From UBA964 sp031382085 (GTDB lineage Bacteria > Pseudomonadota > Gammaproteobacteria > Steroidobacterales > Steroidobacteraceae), in NCBI GenBank assembly GCA_031382085.1, contig JANMYM010000019.1:62001-126000 (forward strand): DNA of 64,000 nt. The letters run 5' to 3'. Shown here piece by piece: positions 57,222-64,000 of this stretch. The position numbers and the translations under genes are program-made. Within the stretch, counting starts at the first letter, position 1; each line of letters begins with the position of its first letter. The notes beneath the pieces were generated by a model. The model saw only the letters and a list, made by a program, of their open reading frames with translations, ran no database searches and was not told where the DNA came from.

Positions 57222-58281
57222 CGCCAGCCGCCGCCTTGTCACTGGCCGCTGGGTCGCGGGCCTCGGTGTCGTTCATGCTTTCGATGAAGGTCATGACTTT
57301 TTCCGCGAGGTCGCTGGTGCCGCTGCGCGTCACCGCCGAAATCAGGAAATGCGGCCCTTTGAAACGCAGCCGGCGCACGATGTCCCTGGCCCTGGCGGCC
57401 GCCTCGTCCGGCGGCATCAGATCGCTCTTAGTCAGCACCAGCCAACGCGGCTTTTCAACCAGATCCGCCGAGAATTTCTTCAGTTCCTTGACGATGGCGC
57501 GCGCATCCTTGACCGGATCCGCGTCCGGATCCGGTGGCGCAATATCGATCAGATGCAGCAGCACCCGCGTACGCTGCAGGTGCTTCAGAAAGCGGATGCC
57601 AAGACCCGCGCCTTCGGCCGCGCCTTCGATCAGTCCCGGGATATCCGCCATCACAAAGCTGCGGTGCTGGCCGCAGTAAACCACGCCGAGGTTGGGATAG
57701 AGCGTGGTAAACGGGTAATCCGCAACCTTGGGTCGCGCCGATGACAGCACGCTGATCAACGTCGATTTGCCCGCGTTCGGCAGCCCTAACAAACCAACAT
57801 CGGCGATGACCTTGAGTTCCAGGTCGAGGTTGCGCGCTTCACCCGGCAGGCCGGGGCCGAACTGCCGCGGGGTCCGATTGGTGCTCGACTTGAACTTGGC
57901 GTTGCCCCAACCGCCCTTGCCGCCCTTTGCAACCTTGAGCCGGTCGCCGGCGTGCGCCAGGTCACCTAACACTTCCTGCGTGTCGCGATCCTTGACGATC
58001 GTGCCGACCGGCACCAGGACTACGAGATCCTCACCACCGCGCCCGGTGCAGTCGTTGCCGGAGCCGGGCTGACCGTTCTGCGCCTTGTAGGTGCGTTCGA
58101 TGCGAAAATCAGCGAGCGTATTGATGCCTTCCGCGGCGTGCAGCCAGACGTCGGCGCCCAACCCGCCGTCGCCACCATCCGGGCCGCCGAATGGCGCAGA
58201 TTTCTCGCGGCGAAAACTCAGGCAGCCGCGGCCGCCATTGCCGGCCTTGACGGTCATGCGTGCTTCGTCGACGAATTTCAT
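57211..58281 (-). CDS. obgE: Obg/CgtA GTPase
   Basis: Essential GTPase of 50S ribosome assembly and stress control. 356 aa. The glycine-rich Obg domain (~1-158) begins MKFVDEARMTVKAGNGGRGC. The G domain (~159-330) has G1 GLPNAGKSTLIS, DIPGLIEGA for G3, and LTKSDL (G4, as TKxD). Downstream of rplU-rpmA as usual, but a terminator lies between rpmA and obgE. The last codons overlap the TfoX-domain gene. Confidence 0.97.
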   Translation of the reverse strand: MKFVDEARMTVKAGNGGRGCLSFRREKSAPFGGPDGGDGGLGADVWLHAAEGINTLADFRIERTYKAQNGQPGSGNDCTGRGGEDLVVLVPVGTIVKDRDTQEVLGDLAHAGDRLKVAKGGKGGWGNAKFKSSTNRTPRQFGPGLPGEARNLDLELKVIADVGLLGLPNAGKSTLISVLSSARPKVADYPFTTLYPNLGVVYCGQHRSFVMADIPGLIEGAAEGAGLGIRFLKHLQRTRVLLHLIDIAPPDPDADPVKDARAIVKELKKFSADLVEKPRWLVLTKSDLMPPDEAAARARDIVRRLRFKGPHFLISAVTRSGTSDLAEKVMTFIESMNDTEARDPAASDKAAAGGDT

Positions 58282-58344
58282 GCGATCAGCTCACTCCAGC
58301 GGACCAGTTTATGCCAAAACTATCGTGTACAAAAAATCGCGCAC

Positions 58345-58373
58345 AAAAAATAAACCCCGGGGGACCGGGGTTT
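58345..58373 (-). terminator. Rho-independent terminator after rpmA
   Basis: On the minus strand a 9-bp perfect GC-rich stem (58352-58360 with 58365-58373, AAACCCCGG/CCGGGGTTT, 4-base loop) is followed by TTATTTTTTGTG. It starts about 30 bases after the rpmA stop and would end the rplU-rpmA transcript before obgE. Confidence 0.85.
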
Positions 58374-58404
58374 AGATAGGTGCAAGAAGGCATTCCAAAG
58401 ACGC

Positions 58405-58662
58405 CTAGTCCGCGGCAACCTCGACAAAGGTCTTGCCGGCAGCGCCGCGCTTCCTGAATTCGACTTTGCCGTTCTTGAGGGCAAACAGCGTGTGATCGGT
58501 GCCGATGCCGACATTGGCGCCCGGGCTGTACTGTGTACCGCGCTGGCGAATGATGATGTTGCCGGCCTTGACCTGCTCGCCGCCGAAGGCCTTCACGCCC
58601 AGGCGCTTGCTGTGGGAATCGCGGCCGTTACGGGTACTGCCGCCTGCTTTTTTATGTGCCAT
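58405..58662 (-). CDS. rpmA: 50S ribosomal protein L27
   Basis: 85 aa. Starts MAHKKAGGSTRNGRDSHSKR, the conserved N-terminus that reaches the peptidyl-transferase centre, and has GTQYSPGANVGIGTDHTLFA. Follows rplU by 29 bases, preceded by GGATCC/GACACC leader. Ends before a strong terminator. Confidence 0.97.
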   Translation of the reverse strand: MAHKKAGGSTRNGRDSHSKRLGVKAFGGEQVKAGNIIIRQRGTQYSPGANVGIGTDHTLFALKNGKVEFRKRGAAGKTFVEVAAD

Positions 58663-58691
58663 GGTGTCGGATCCTGTCTGTTAGCACGCCG

Positions 58692-59006
58692 TTAGCCGGC
58701 AGCGATGTCGGTGATTTTCACTTCGGTGAATTTCTGCCGATGATTTTTCATGCGCAGGTAATGCTTACGGCGGCGGAATTTGACGACGCTGACTTTGTCG
58801 CCCTGGCCGTGACGCTCGACCGTAGCGCTTACGCTGGCGCCCGCAATGCCTGGACTGCCCACTTTGACGCTCTCGCCCGAACCGACCAGCAACACCTGGT
58901 CAAATGTGACCAAGGAGCCCGGCTCCGCGGTCATTTTTTCGAGACGCAATACGCTGCCTTTTTCGACACGATATTGCTTACCGCCGTTGGCGATCACCGC
59001 ATACAT
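58692..59006 (-). CDS. rplU: 50S ribosomal protein L21
   Basis: 104 aa. MYAVIANGGKQYRVEKGSVL at the start and KVSVVKFRRRKHYLRMKNHR in the C-terminal half, typical L21. It binds 23S rRNA. First gene of the rplU-rpmA unit, divergent from ispB across 150 bases. Its stop TAA lies in GCTAAC. Confidence 0.97.
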   Translation of the reverse strand: MYAVIANGGKQYRVEKGSVLRLEKMTAEPGSLVTFDQVLLVGSGESVKVGSPGIAGASVSATVERHGQGDKVSVVKFRRRKHYLRMKNHRQKFTEVKITDIAAG

Positions 59007-59156
59007 GGGAACGTCACTCCTGAACCGCTACAATCTCTACTTCGAGACACTCTACTAGGATCGGGTGTCCGAAGGGCCGCGCATTCTACGTTCCCCGCGC
59101 GGACCGGTCAAACACGAATAACGTCGCATTTTTTTGATATAGAACAGGCACTTAGC
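59007..59156. promoter_or_regulatory. Divergent rplU/ispB intergenic region
   Basis: 150 bases that should hold both promoters. Toward ispB there is an AT-rich stretch with TTTTTTTGATATAGAAC (about 59130-59146), which contains a -10-like GATATAG. Toward rplU no clear -35/-10 pair was found. An in-frame extension of ispB through this region and rplU is not credible. Confidence 0.3.
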
Positions 59157-60206
59157 ATGGCCCAGGTCGAGCAACTCCACTCTCGCGACGGACTCAGGAT
59201 GACGCTGGCGGACGTGCGCGCGCTCTTGAAGGGCGATTTGGCCCGCGTGGACCAGATTATCCGCCTGCGCCTCAAGAGCGTGGTGCCGCTCGTTGACCAG
59301 GTCGCCGAACACATTATTGGCGGTGGCGGCAAGCGCCTGCGACCGATGCTGGTGCTGCTCGCCGGCCGCGCGGTCACCGCACCCTATGAGGCCGGTGCCC
59401 GCCGCCGCTGGAACGATTCCACCGCCGCCGCTGTTAGCGAAGCCGCCGCATTCATTGAATTCATACACACGGCCACGCTGTTGCATGATGACGTCGTCGA
59501 TGGTTCGTCGAAACGACGCGGCCGCGATACCGCAAATCAGGTGTTCGGCAACCAGGCCAGCGTGCTGGTCGGCGACTTCGTCTACTCGCGCGCTTTCCAG
59601 ATGATGGCTGCCATCGGCGTGCAACGGGTGATGGAAATCATGGCCGACGCGACTAACACGATCGCCGAAGGTGAAGTGCTGCAGCTCATGAATGCGCGCG
59701 ATCCCTCGACCACGGAGCAGCGTTATCTCGAGGTAATTTATCGCAAGACCGCGCGGCTGTTCGAGGCCGGCGCTGAAGTGGCCGCCGTGCTGGCGGGCGG
59801 CAGCTCGACGGAACAGGCGGCGCTCGCGTCCTATGGCAAGCATCTGGGCAACGCGTATCAGCTGATCGACGACGTACTCGACTACCAGTCCAACCCGGTC
59901 GAGCGTGGCAAGAACCTGGGCGATGATCTGGCCGAGGGCAAACCCACGTTGCCGTTGATCCACGCACTCAAGAAAGGCACCGACAACCAGCGCGCACTCA
60001 TTCGCCAGGCCATCGAGCACGGCGGGCTGGATCGTCTTGAGGACATCGTGCAGGCCATTGAAGCCACCGGCGGCCTGGACTACACGACCGGTGCGGCGCA
60101 GGCCGAATCCCGGCTCGCCATCGATTCCCTTGTGGCGCTGCCGGAATCGCCGCACAAGCAGGGACTCATTGCCCTGGCGCGCATTGCCGTCGGCCGCGCA
60201 ACCTAA
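59157..60206 (+). CDS. ispB: Polyprenyl diphosphate synthase (octaprenyl type)
   Basis: Makes the long prenyl chain of ubiquinone. 349 aa from ATG 59157; ATG 59199 is a possible shorter start. Aspartate motifs: first LLHDDVVDGSSKRRG (DDxxD), second YQLIDDVLDY. GGGGKRLRPMLVLLAG binds the pyrophosphate. The chain-length region ahead of DDxxD has small residues, fitting long products. Its stop TAA is part of CCTAACA. The protease gene starts 17 bases later. Confidence 0.95.
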   Translation: MAQVEQLHSRDGLRMTLADVRALLKGDLARVDQIIRLRLKSVVPLVDQVAEHIIGGGGKRLRPMLVLLAGRAVTAPYEAGARRRWNDSTAAAVSEAAAFIEFIHTATLLHDDVVDGSSKRRGRDTANQVFGNQASVLVGDFVYSRAFQMMAAIGVQRVMEIMADATNTIAEGEVLQLMNARDPSTTEQRYLEVIYRKTARLFEAGAEVAAVLAGGSSTEQAALASYGKHLGNAYQLIDDVLDYQSNPVERGKNLGDDLAEGKPTLPLIHALKKGTDNQRALIRQAIEHGGLDRLEDIVQAIEATGGLDYTTGAAQAESRLAIDSLVALPESPHKQGLIALARIAVGRAT

Positions 60207-60223
60207 CAGGAAAGCAGGAAATC

Positions 60224-62971
60224 ATGTCGAAGAATATTGGCTACGCCAGTTTGTTAGCTGCGGGCACTGCCCTTGTGCTGAGTACGACCGCGTGGGCGGC
60301 CGGGCCGGCGCTGCCGGCGGGGGTGCAAAAGGTCACTGCGGTCGAGGGCATCACCGAGTATCGGCTCGCCAACGGTCTGCGGGTGCTTTTGTTCCCTGAT
60401 CTGTCGAAGCAGACTGCCACCGTCAACATCACCTATCTGGTCGGCTCTCGACATGAGAGTTACGGCGAGACCGGCATGGCGCATTTGCTCGAGCACATGC
60501 TGTTCAAGGGCACGCCCAGGCACCCTAACATCCCCAAGGAACTGACCGAGCGCGGCACAAGGCCTAACGGCACCACCTCCTTCGACCGCACCAACTACTT
60601 CGAGACGTTTGCGGCGACTGAGGACAATCTGCGTTGGGCGCTGGAGCTTGAAGCCGATCGCATGGTGAATTCGTTCGTAGCCAGGAAGGACCTGGACACC
60701 GAAATGACGGTGGTGCGAAACGAATTCGAGATGGGTGAGAACAATCCGGCGGCGGTGCTGCAACAGCGGGTGATGTCGACCGCCTATCTGTGGCACAACT
60801 ACGGCAACAGCCCGATCGGCTCGCGCGCCGACGTTGAGAATGTGCCGATTGAGCGACTGCAGAATTTCTATCGCACCTGGTATCAGCCCGACAATGCGGT
60901 GCTGATGGTCGCCGGCAAATTCGATACGGCCAAAGCACTGGTCCTGGTGAGCGAATTTTTCGCGCCTGTCCCCAAACCGACGCGCGTGCTGCCCACGTTT
61001 TACACGGTCGAACCTGCGCAGGATGGTGAGCGCAGTGTCAGCCTGCGGCGCGTATCGGACACGCAGTTCGCCATGGCCGCCTACCACATCCCGCCCGCTT
61101 CGCATCCGGATGCGGCCGCGCTCGATCTACTAACAACGCTGTTGGGCGACGAGCCCACGGGGCGACTCTACAAGAGCCTGGTCGAGACCAGGCAGGCGGC
61201 CGGTGTCTTTGCCTATACAGGGCTGCAATACGATCCGGGCGTGATCGTGGTCGGTGCCCAGGTGCGCAAGGATGCGAGCCTGGATACGGCGCGCGACAGC
61301 CTGATAAAGACCATGGACAACCTGGCTAACACGCCTGTCACCCGCGAGGAACTGGAGCGGGCGCGCGCGCAGGAACTCAATCGGATCGAACTCGCGCTGA
61401 ATAATTCCGAGCAGGTCGGCCTGTTGCTCAGCGAGTGGATCGGCATGGGCGACTGGCGTCTTTTTTTCGTGCATCGCGATCAAATGCGCGCCGTCAGGAT
61501 CGACGACCTGAATCGTGTCACCGCTAAATACCTGACAGCTGTCAATCGCACGCTGGGTCTCGCCTACTCGAGCGACACGCCGAGCCGAGTCGATATTCCG
61601 GTCGGTGTCGACGTCGCAAGTCTGGTCCGCGACTACAAGGGCGATGCAAGCAAGAGCGAGGGCGAGGTCTTTGATCCCTCGCCGGCTAACATCGATGCGC
61701 GCACCCAGCGCAGCCAGCTACCGGGCGGCCTGCAGCTTGCGCTGCTGCCAAAAAAAACCCGTGGTGGTTCGGTGCACGTCAATCTGACTCTGCGAACAGG
61801 AGACCTGCAGTCGCTGACAGGACAACGCGCGGCCGCATCACTGGCCGGCGCAATGCTGATGCGTGGCACGACTACGCGCACACGCGCGCAGCTCAACGAT
61901 GAATTCGACCGGCTGAAGTCCCGCGTCAATGTCAGCGCTACCGCCACGGCCGCAACCGCTTCGGTGGAAACGACCCGCGAGAATCTGCCAGCGGTCCTCA
62001 CCTTGTTAGCCGAAGTGCTGCAGAAACCTGCCTTCACACTGGCCGAATTCGAGCTTGCGAAACAGGAGCGCCTCGCGAGCCTGGAGGAGCAAGGCAAGGA
62101 ACCCATGGTGTTGGCGCCGAATGCACTGCTGCGACGCATCGCTCCTTATGAAACGAGCGACATTCGTTCGAACCTGAGCATCGAGCAGCTGGCTGCGGAA
62201 ACGAGTGCCACCACGCTTGAGCAGGCGCGGGACTTTCACCGCAATTTCCTCGGCGCGTCCGCCGGTGAACTGGCGGTGGTCGGCGATTTCGACAGCAAGG
62301 CAATTGCCGCGCTGACCGCAAGGCTGTTCCAGAACTGGAAAAGCCGCCAACGATTCACGCGGGTGCCGCGCCTCTATTTTGACGTGGCGGCAGGCAGTGA
62401 AACCATCCTGACGCCGGACAAGGCCAATGCATTCCTCATGGCGGGTATCAATCTCAAGCTGCGCGACGACGATGCGGACTACCCGGCCATCGCGCTCACC
62501 AACTATCTGTTAGGCGGCGGGTTCCTCAATTCGCGTCTCGCCATGCGGCTGCGGCAACAGGATGGCTTCAGCTATGACGCCGGATCACAACTGCAGGTCA
62601 GCTCGCTGGACACGACCGGCACGCTCTTGTGTTATGCCATCTTTGCGCCGCAGAACGCGGCGCGGGTTGAGACCGGCCTGCGCGAAGAACTGCAGCGGCT
62701 GATCAAGGACGGGTTCAGCGCCGCGGAACTCGACGCCGCGAAACCCGGTTGGCTGCAATCACGGCAGGTGAGCCGCGCGCAGGACAATGAGCTAGGCCGC
62801 GCGTTGACGAATTCCCTGTTCCTCAAGCGCACGCTGGCCTGGGATGCAGCACTCGAGCAGAAAGTCGCGGCGCTGACGGCGGACGCAGTCAACGCGGCGC
62901 TGCGCCGCCATCTGACCATGGACAAACTGACGGTCGTCAAAGCAGGCGATTTCGACAAAAAACAACCTTGA
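60224..62971 (+). CDS. Secreted M16-family zinc metalloprotease
   Basis: 915 aa. Signal peptide ~1-26 (ASLLAAGTALVLSTTAWAAG). The N-terminal half has the inverted zinc motif HLLEHMLFKG (HxxEH, ~87-91), with the third ligand Glu in ALELEADRMV (~142) and the FDRTNYFETF segment. The C-terminal half is an M16 domain without HxxEH, as in two-domain periplasmic M16 proteins. It likely degrades peptides in the periplasm. AGGAAA lies 9-14 bases before the ATG. Confidence 0.93.
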   Translation: MSKNIGYASLLAAGTALVLSTTAWAAGPALPAGVQKVTAVEGITEYRLANGLRVLLFPDLSKQTATVNITYLVGSRHESYGETGMAHLLEHMLFKGTPRHPNIPKELTERGTRPNGTTSFDRTNYFETFAATEDNLRWALELEADRMVNSFVARKDLDTEMTVVRNEFEMGENNPAAVLQQRVMSTAYLWHNYGNSPIGSRADVENVPIERLQNFYRTWYQPDNAVLMVAGKFDTAKALVLVSEFFAPVPKPTRVLPTFYTVEPAQDGERSVSLRRVSDTQFAMAAYHIPPASHPDAAALDLLTTLLGDEPTGRLYKSLVETRQAAGVFAYTGLQYDPGVIVVGAQVRKDASLDTARDSLIKTMDNLANTPVTREELERARAQELNRIELALNNSEQVGLLLSEWIGMGDWRLFFVHRDQMRAVRIDDLNRVTAKYLTAVNRTLGLAYSSDTPSRVDIPVGVDVASLVRDYKGDASKSEGEVFDPSPANIDARTQRSQLPGGLQLALLPKKTRGGSVHVNLTLRTGDLQSLTGQRAAASLAGAMLMRGTTTRTRAQLNDEFDRLKSRVNVSATATAATASVETTRENLPAVLTLLAEVLQKPAFTLAEFELAKQERLASLEEQGKEPMVLAPNALLRRIAPYETSDIRSNLSIEQLAAETSATTLEQARDFHRNFLGASAGELAVVGDFDSKAIAALTARLFQNWKSRQRFTRVPRLYFDVAAGSETILTPDKANAFLMAGINLKLRDDDADYPAIALTNYLLGGGFLNSRLAMRLRQQDGFSYDAGSQLQVSSLDTTGTLLCYAIFAPQNAARVETGLREELQRLIKDGFSAAELDAAKPGWLQSRQVSRAQDNELGRALTNSLFLKRTLAWDAALEQKVAALTADAVNAALRRHLTMDKLTVVKAGDFDKKQP

Positions 62972-62983
62972 AGGAGCGCAACC

Positions 62984-64000
62984 ATGGCCGAGACACTCTG
63001 GATCGGAACGCGTAAGGGCTTGTTCGCACTGCGGCGCACCGGTGGCCGCTGGAAGCTAACAGGGCCGCAGATGCTGGGCCACATCATCCACCACGTTGTG
63101 CAGGATCCGCGCGATCCCAAACGCCATGTGATGGCGGCCAAGACCGGCCATCTCGGCCCCACGGTGTACACGTCGAGCAATCGCGGCAAGACCTGGGTCG
63201 AGGCCAAGAAACCGCCTGCGTTTCCGAAAGCAGCCGAGCCGTTGCCCGAAGGAAAGAAGGCCAAGGCTGTCGATGTGGTTTTCTATATCACGCCTGGCCA
63301 CAACAGTGAGCCCGGTGCCTGGTTTGCGGGCACCGCGCCAGCGGGATTGTTTCGCTCTGAAGACCATGGTGTCAGCTGGTCACCGGTTTCGGGGTTCAAC
63401 GACCACCCTAACAACCCGAAGTGGGCAGCAGGCATTGCGTCACCTGCCGGCGAGGTGCTGCACTCGATCCTCGTCGATCCGCGCGATGCCAAACATCTCT
63501 ACCTGTCGATCTCGGTTGGCGGCAGCTTTGAGTCGACCGACGGCGGCAAGGGCTGGGCACCTATTAACCAGGGCGTCATGGTTGTGTTTGGCCCTGAGTC
63601 CTATCCTGAATTCGGCCAGGACCCGCACTGCATGACGATGCACCCGAAGTTTCCGGACCGTCTCTACCAGCAGAATCACTGCGGCATTTATCGCCTCGAC
63701 CGTCCCGGACGGAACTGGACCCGCATCGGCGACAACATGCCGAAGAAAATCGGCGACATCGGATTTCCCATCGTGCTGCATCCCGAGAACCCGGACATGG
63801 CCTGGGTGTTCCCGATGGACGGCACGACGGTCTGGCCGCGCACTGCAGTCGATGGCAAGCCCGCCGTGTATCGCACCGCTAACGGCGGCAAGAGCTGGCA
63901 GCGCCAGGACGCCGGATTTCCGCGCTCGCAGGCCTGGTGGACGGTGCTGCGCCAGGCCATGTGTCGCGACAACGGCAAGGGCCCCGGCCTTTATTTCGGC
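62984..64000 (+). CDS. BNR/sialidase-like beta-propeller protein, 3' end outside window
   Basis: Open from ATG 62984 (AAGGAG 8-13 bases upstream) to the window edge, 339 codons seen. Four Asp-box motifs (S/T-x-D/N-x-G-x-x-W) mark propeller blades: SSNRGKTW, SEDHGVSW, STDGGKGW and TANGGKSW. Family members are annotated as exo-alpha-sialidase or WD40/YVTN/BNR-like proteins. No signal peptide is apparent (MAETLWIGTRKGLFALRR), so it may be cytoplasmic. It follows the protease by 12 bases and may be in the same operon. Confidence 0.85.
   Translation, partial: MAETLWIGTRKGLFALRRTGGRWKLTGPQMLGHIIHHVVQDPRDPKRHVMAAKTGHLGPTVYTSSNRGKTWVEAKKPPAFPKAAEPLPEGKKAKAVDVVFYITPGHNSEPGAWFAGTAPAGLFRSEDHGVSWSPVSGFNDHPNNPKWAAGIASPAGEVLHSILVDPRDAKHLYLSISVGGSFESTDGGKGWAPINQGVMVVFGPESYPEFGQDPHCMTMHPKFPDRLYQQNHCGIYRLDRPGRNWTRIGDNMPKKIGDIGFPIVLHPENPDMAWVFPMDGTTVWPRTAVDGKPAVYRTANGGKSWQRQDAGFPRSQAWWTVLRQAMCRDNGKGPGLYFG

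Larger units (their letters stand above)
784..63886. repeat. Dispersed short word TGTTAGS (core GTTAG/CTAAC), about 145 copies
   Basis: Hand count over the whole window gives about 145 GTTAG/CTAAC sites, roughly 60 in GTTAG and 85 in CTAAC orientation. About 90% are followed by C or G, and about three quarters are preceded by T (most of the rest by C). The spacing averages about 440 bases without clear clusters. Sites lie in all codon frames, in gaps and in stop codons. The sister words CTTAG, ATTAG and TTTAG reach only about 6-8 each. Confidence 0.75.

Noticed and set aside
58656..59156. In-frame 167-codon extension of ispB to 58656
   Set aside because: It crosses the opposite-strand rplU gene; conserved synthase sequence starts only at 59157-59199.
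784..63886. The GTTAGS word as a telomere-like TTAGGG repeat or as a Chi-type site
   Set aside because: It is dispersed singly, not in tandem, and both orientations are common (about 60 to 85), unlike the oriented Chi or KOPS sites; a weak strand bias cannot be excluded.
1..64000. CRISPR array, prophage, insertion sequence or rRNA operon
   Set aside because: No regular spaced repeats, no transposase, integrase or phage structural genes, and no rRNA sequence were seen.

Overview
The window is one uninterrupted stretch of a high-GC gammaproteobacterial chromosome. By gene content and order it suggests a Nevskiales/Steroidobacterales/Xanthomonadales-like lineage, but this is an inference because no 16S gene is present. 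Signs of a chromosomal core are the murJ | rpsT divergence, the ribF-ileS-lspA-ispH order, rplU-rpmA-obgE, divergent ispB, purM-purN, mrp-dcd, aceE-aceF-lpd and a fimT/fimU-pilV-pilW-pilX-pilY1-pilE operon. I saw no rRNA, CRISPR array, insertion sequence, integrase or prophage gene. Coding density is very high and many neighbouring genes overlap by 1-4 bases (ATGA or TAATG junctions).

Layout. 1-2312: purine synthesis (purM cut by the window edge, purN) and a DUF3108 protein. 2326-4022 (minus): mrp and dcd. 4160-12437 (plus): a HEAT-repeat/Ser-Thr-kinase fusion, two PilT-type ATPases, metG, a soluble RnfB, nth and a DUF1841 protein. 12441-12730: a palindromic repeat element. 12726-19837: a c-di-GMP protein, a cupredoxin, an outer-membrane barrel and a large dihaem beta-propeller lipoprotein. 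19950-20489: a pilA-like major pilin. 20526-26244 (minus): the pyruvate dehydrogenase complex. 26289-31703: an M17 aminopeptidase, pyrC, rnt, grxD, a DUF1289 protein, a PuuD-like membrane protein and nadC. 31700-34378 (minus): a GAF/PAS/GGDEF/EAL protein. 34588-40397: a compact lipid cluster (two acyltransferases, a phosphopantetheinyl transferase, a P450, and an acyl-AMP ligase with an ACP domain) holding a second large palindromic element. 40439-41802: a Nudix hydrolase, tRNA-Thr(CGT) and a Fur-family regulator. 41905-49557: the minor pilin/PilY1 operon. 49570-56385 (minus): ispH, lspA, ileS, ribF, murJ. 56468-60206: rpsT, a TfoX C-terminal-domain protein, obgE, rpmA, rplU, ispB. 60224-64000: an M16 protease and a BNR-repeat protein cut by the window edge.

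Two themes link the genes. One is type IV pili and possibly DNA uptake: PilT motors next to a kinase, a major pilin, a complete minor pilin operon whose FimT has the C-terminal GRxR signature known from DNA-binding FimT, and a TfoX-domain protein. The other is membrane-lipid and envelope chemistry.

The most unusual signal is not a gene. The short word TGTTAGS (S = C or G; core GTTAG/CTAAC) occurs about 145 times by hand count, on both strands, in all reading frames, in gaps and inside stop codons. The sister words CTTAG, ATTAG and TTTAG each occur only about 6-8 times. In-frame TTA codons appear almost only inside it. This looks like selection on a DNA word, possibly an uptake-type or chromosome-architecture sequence, and I know of no description of it.
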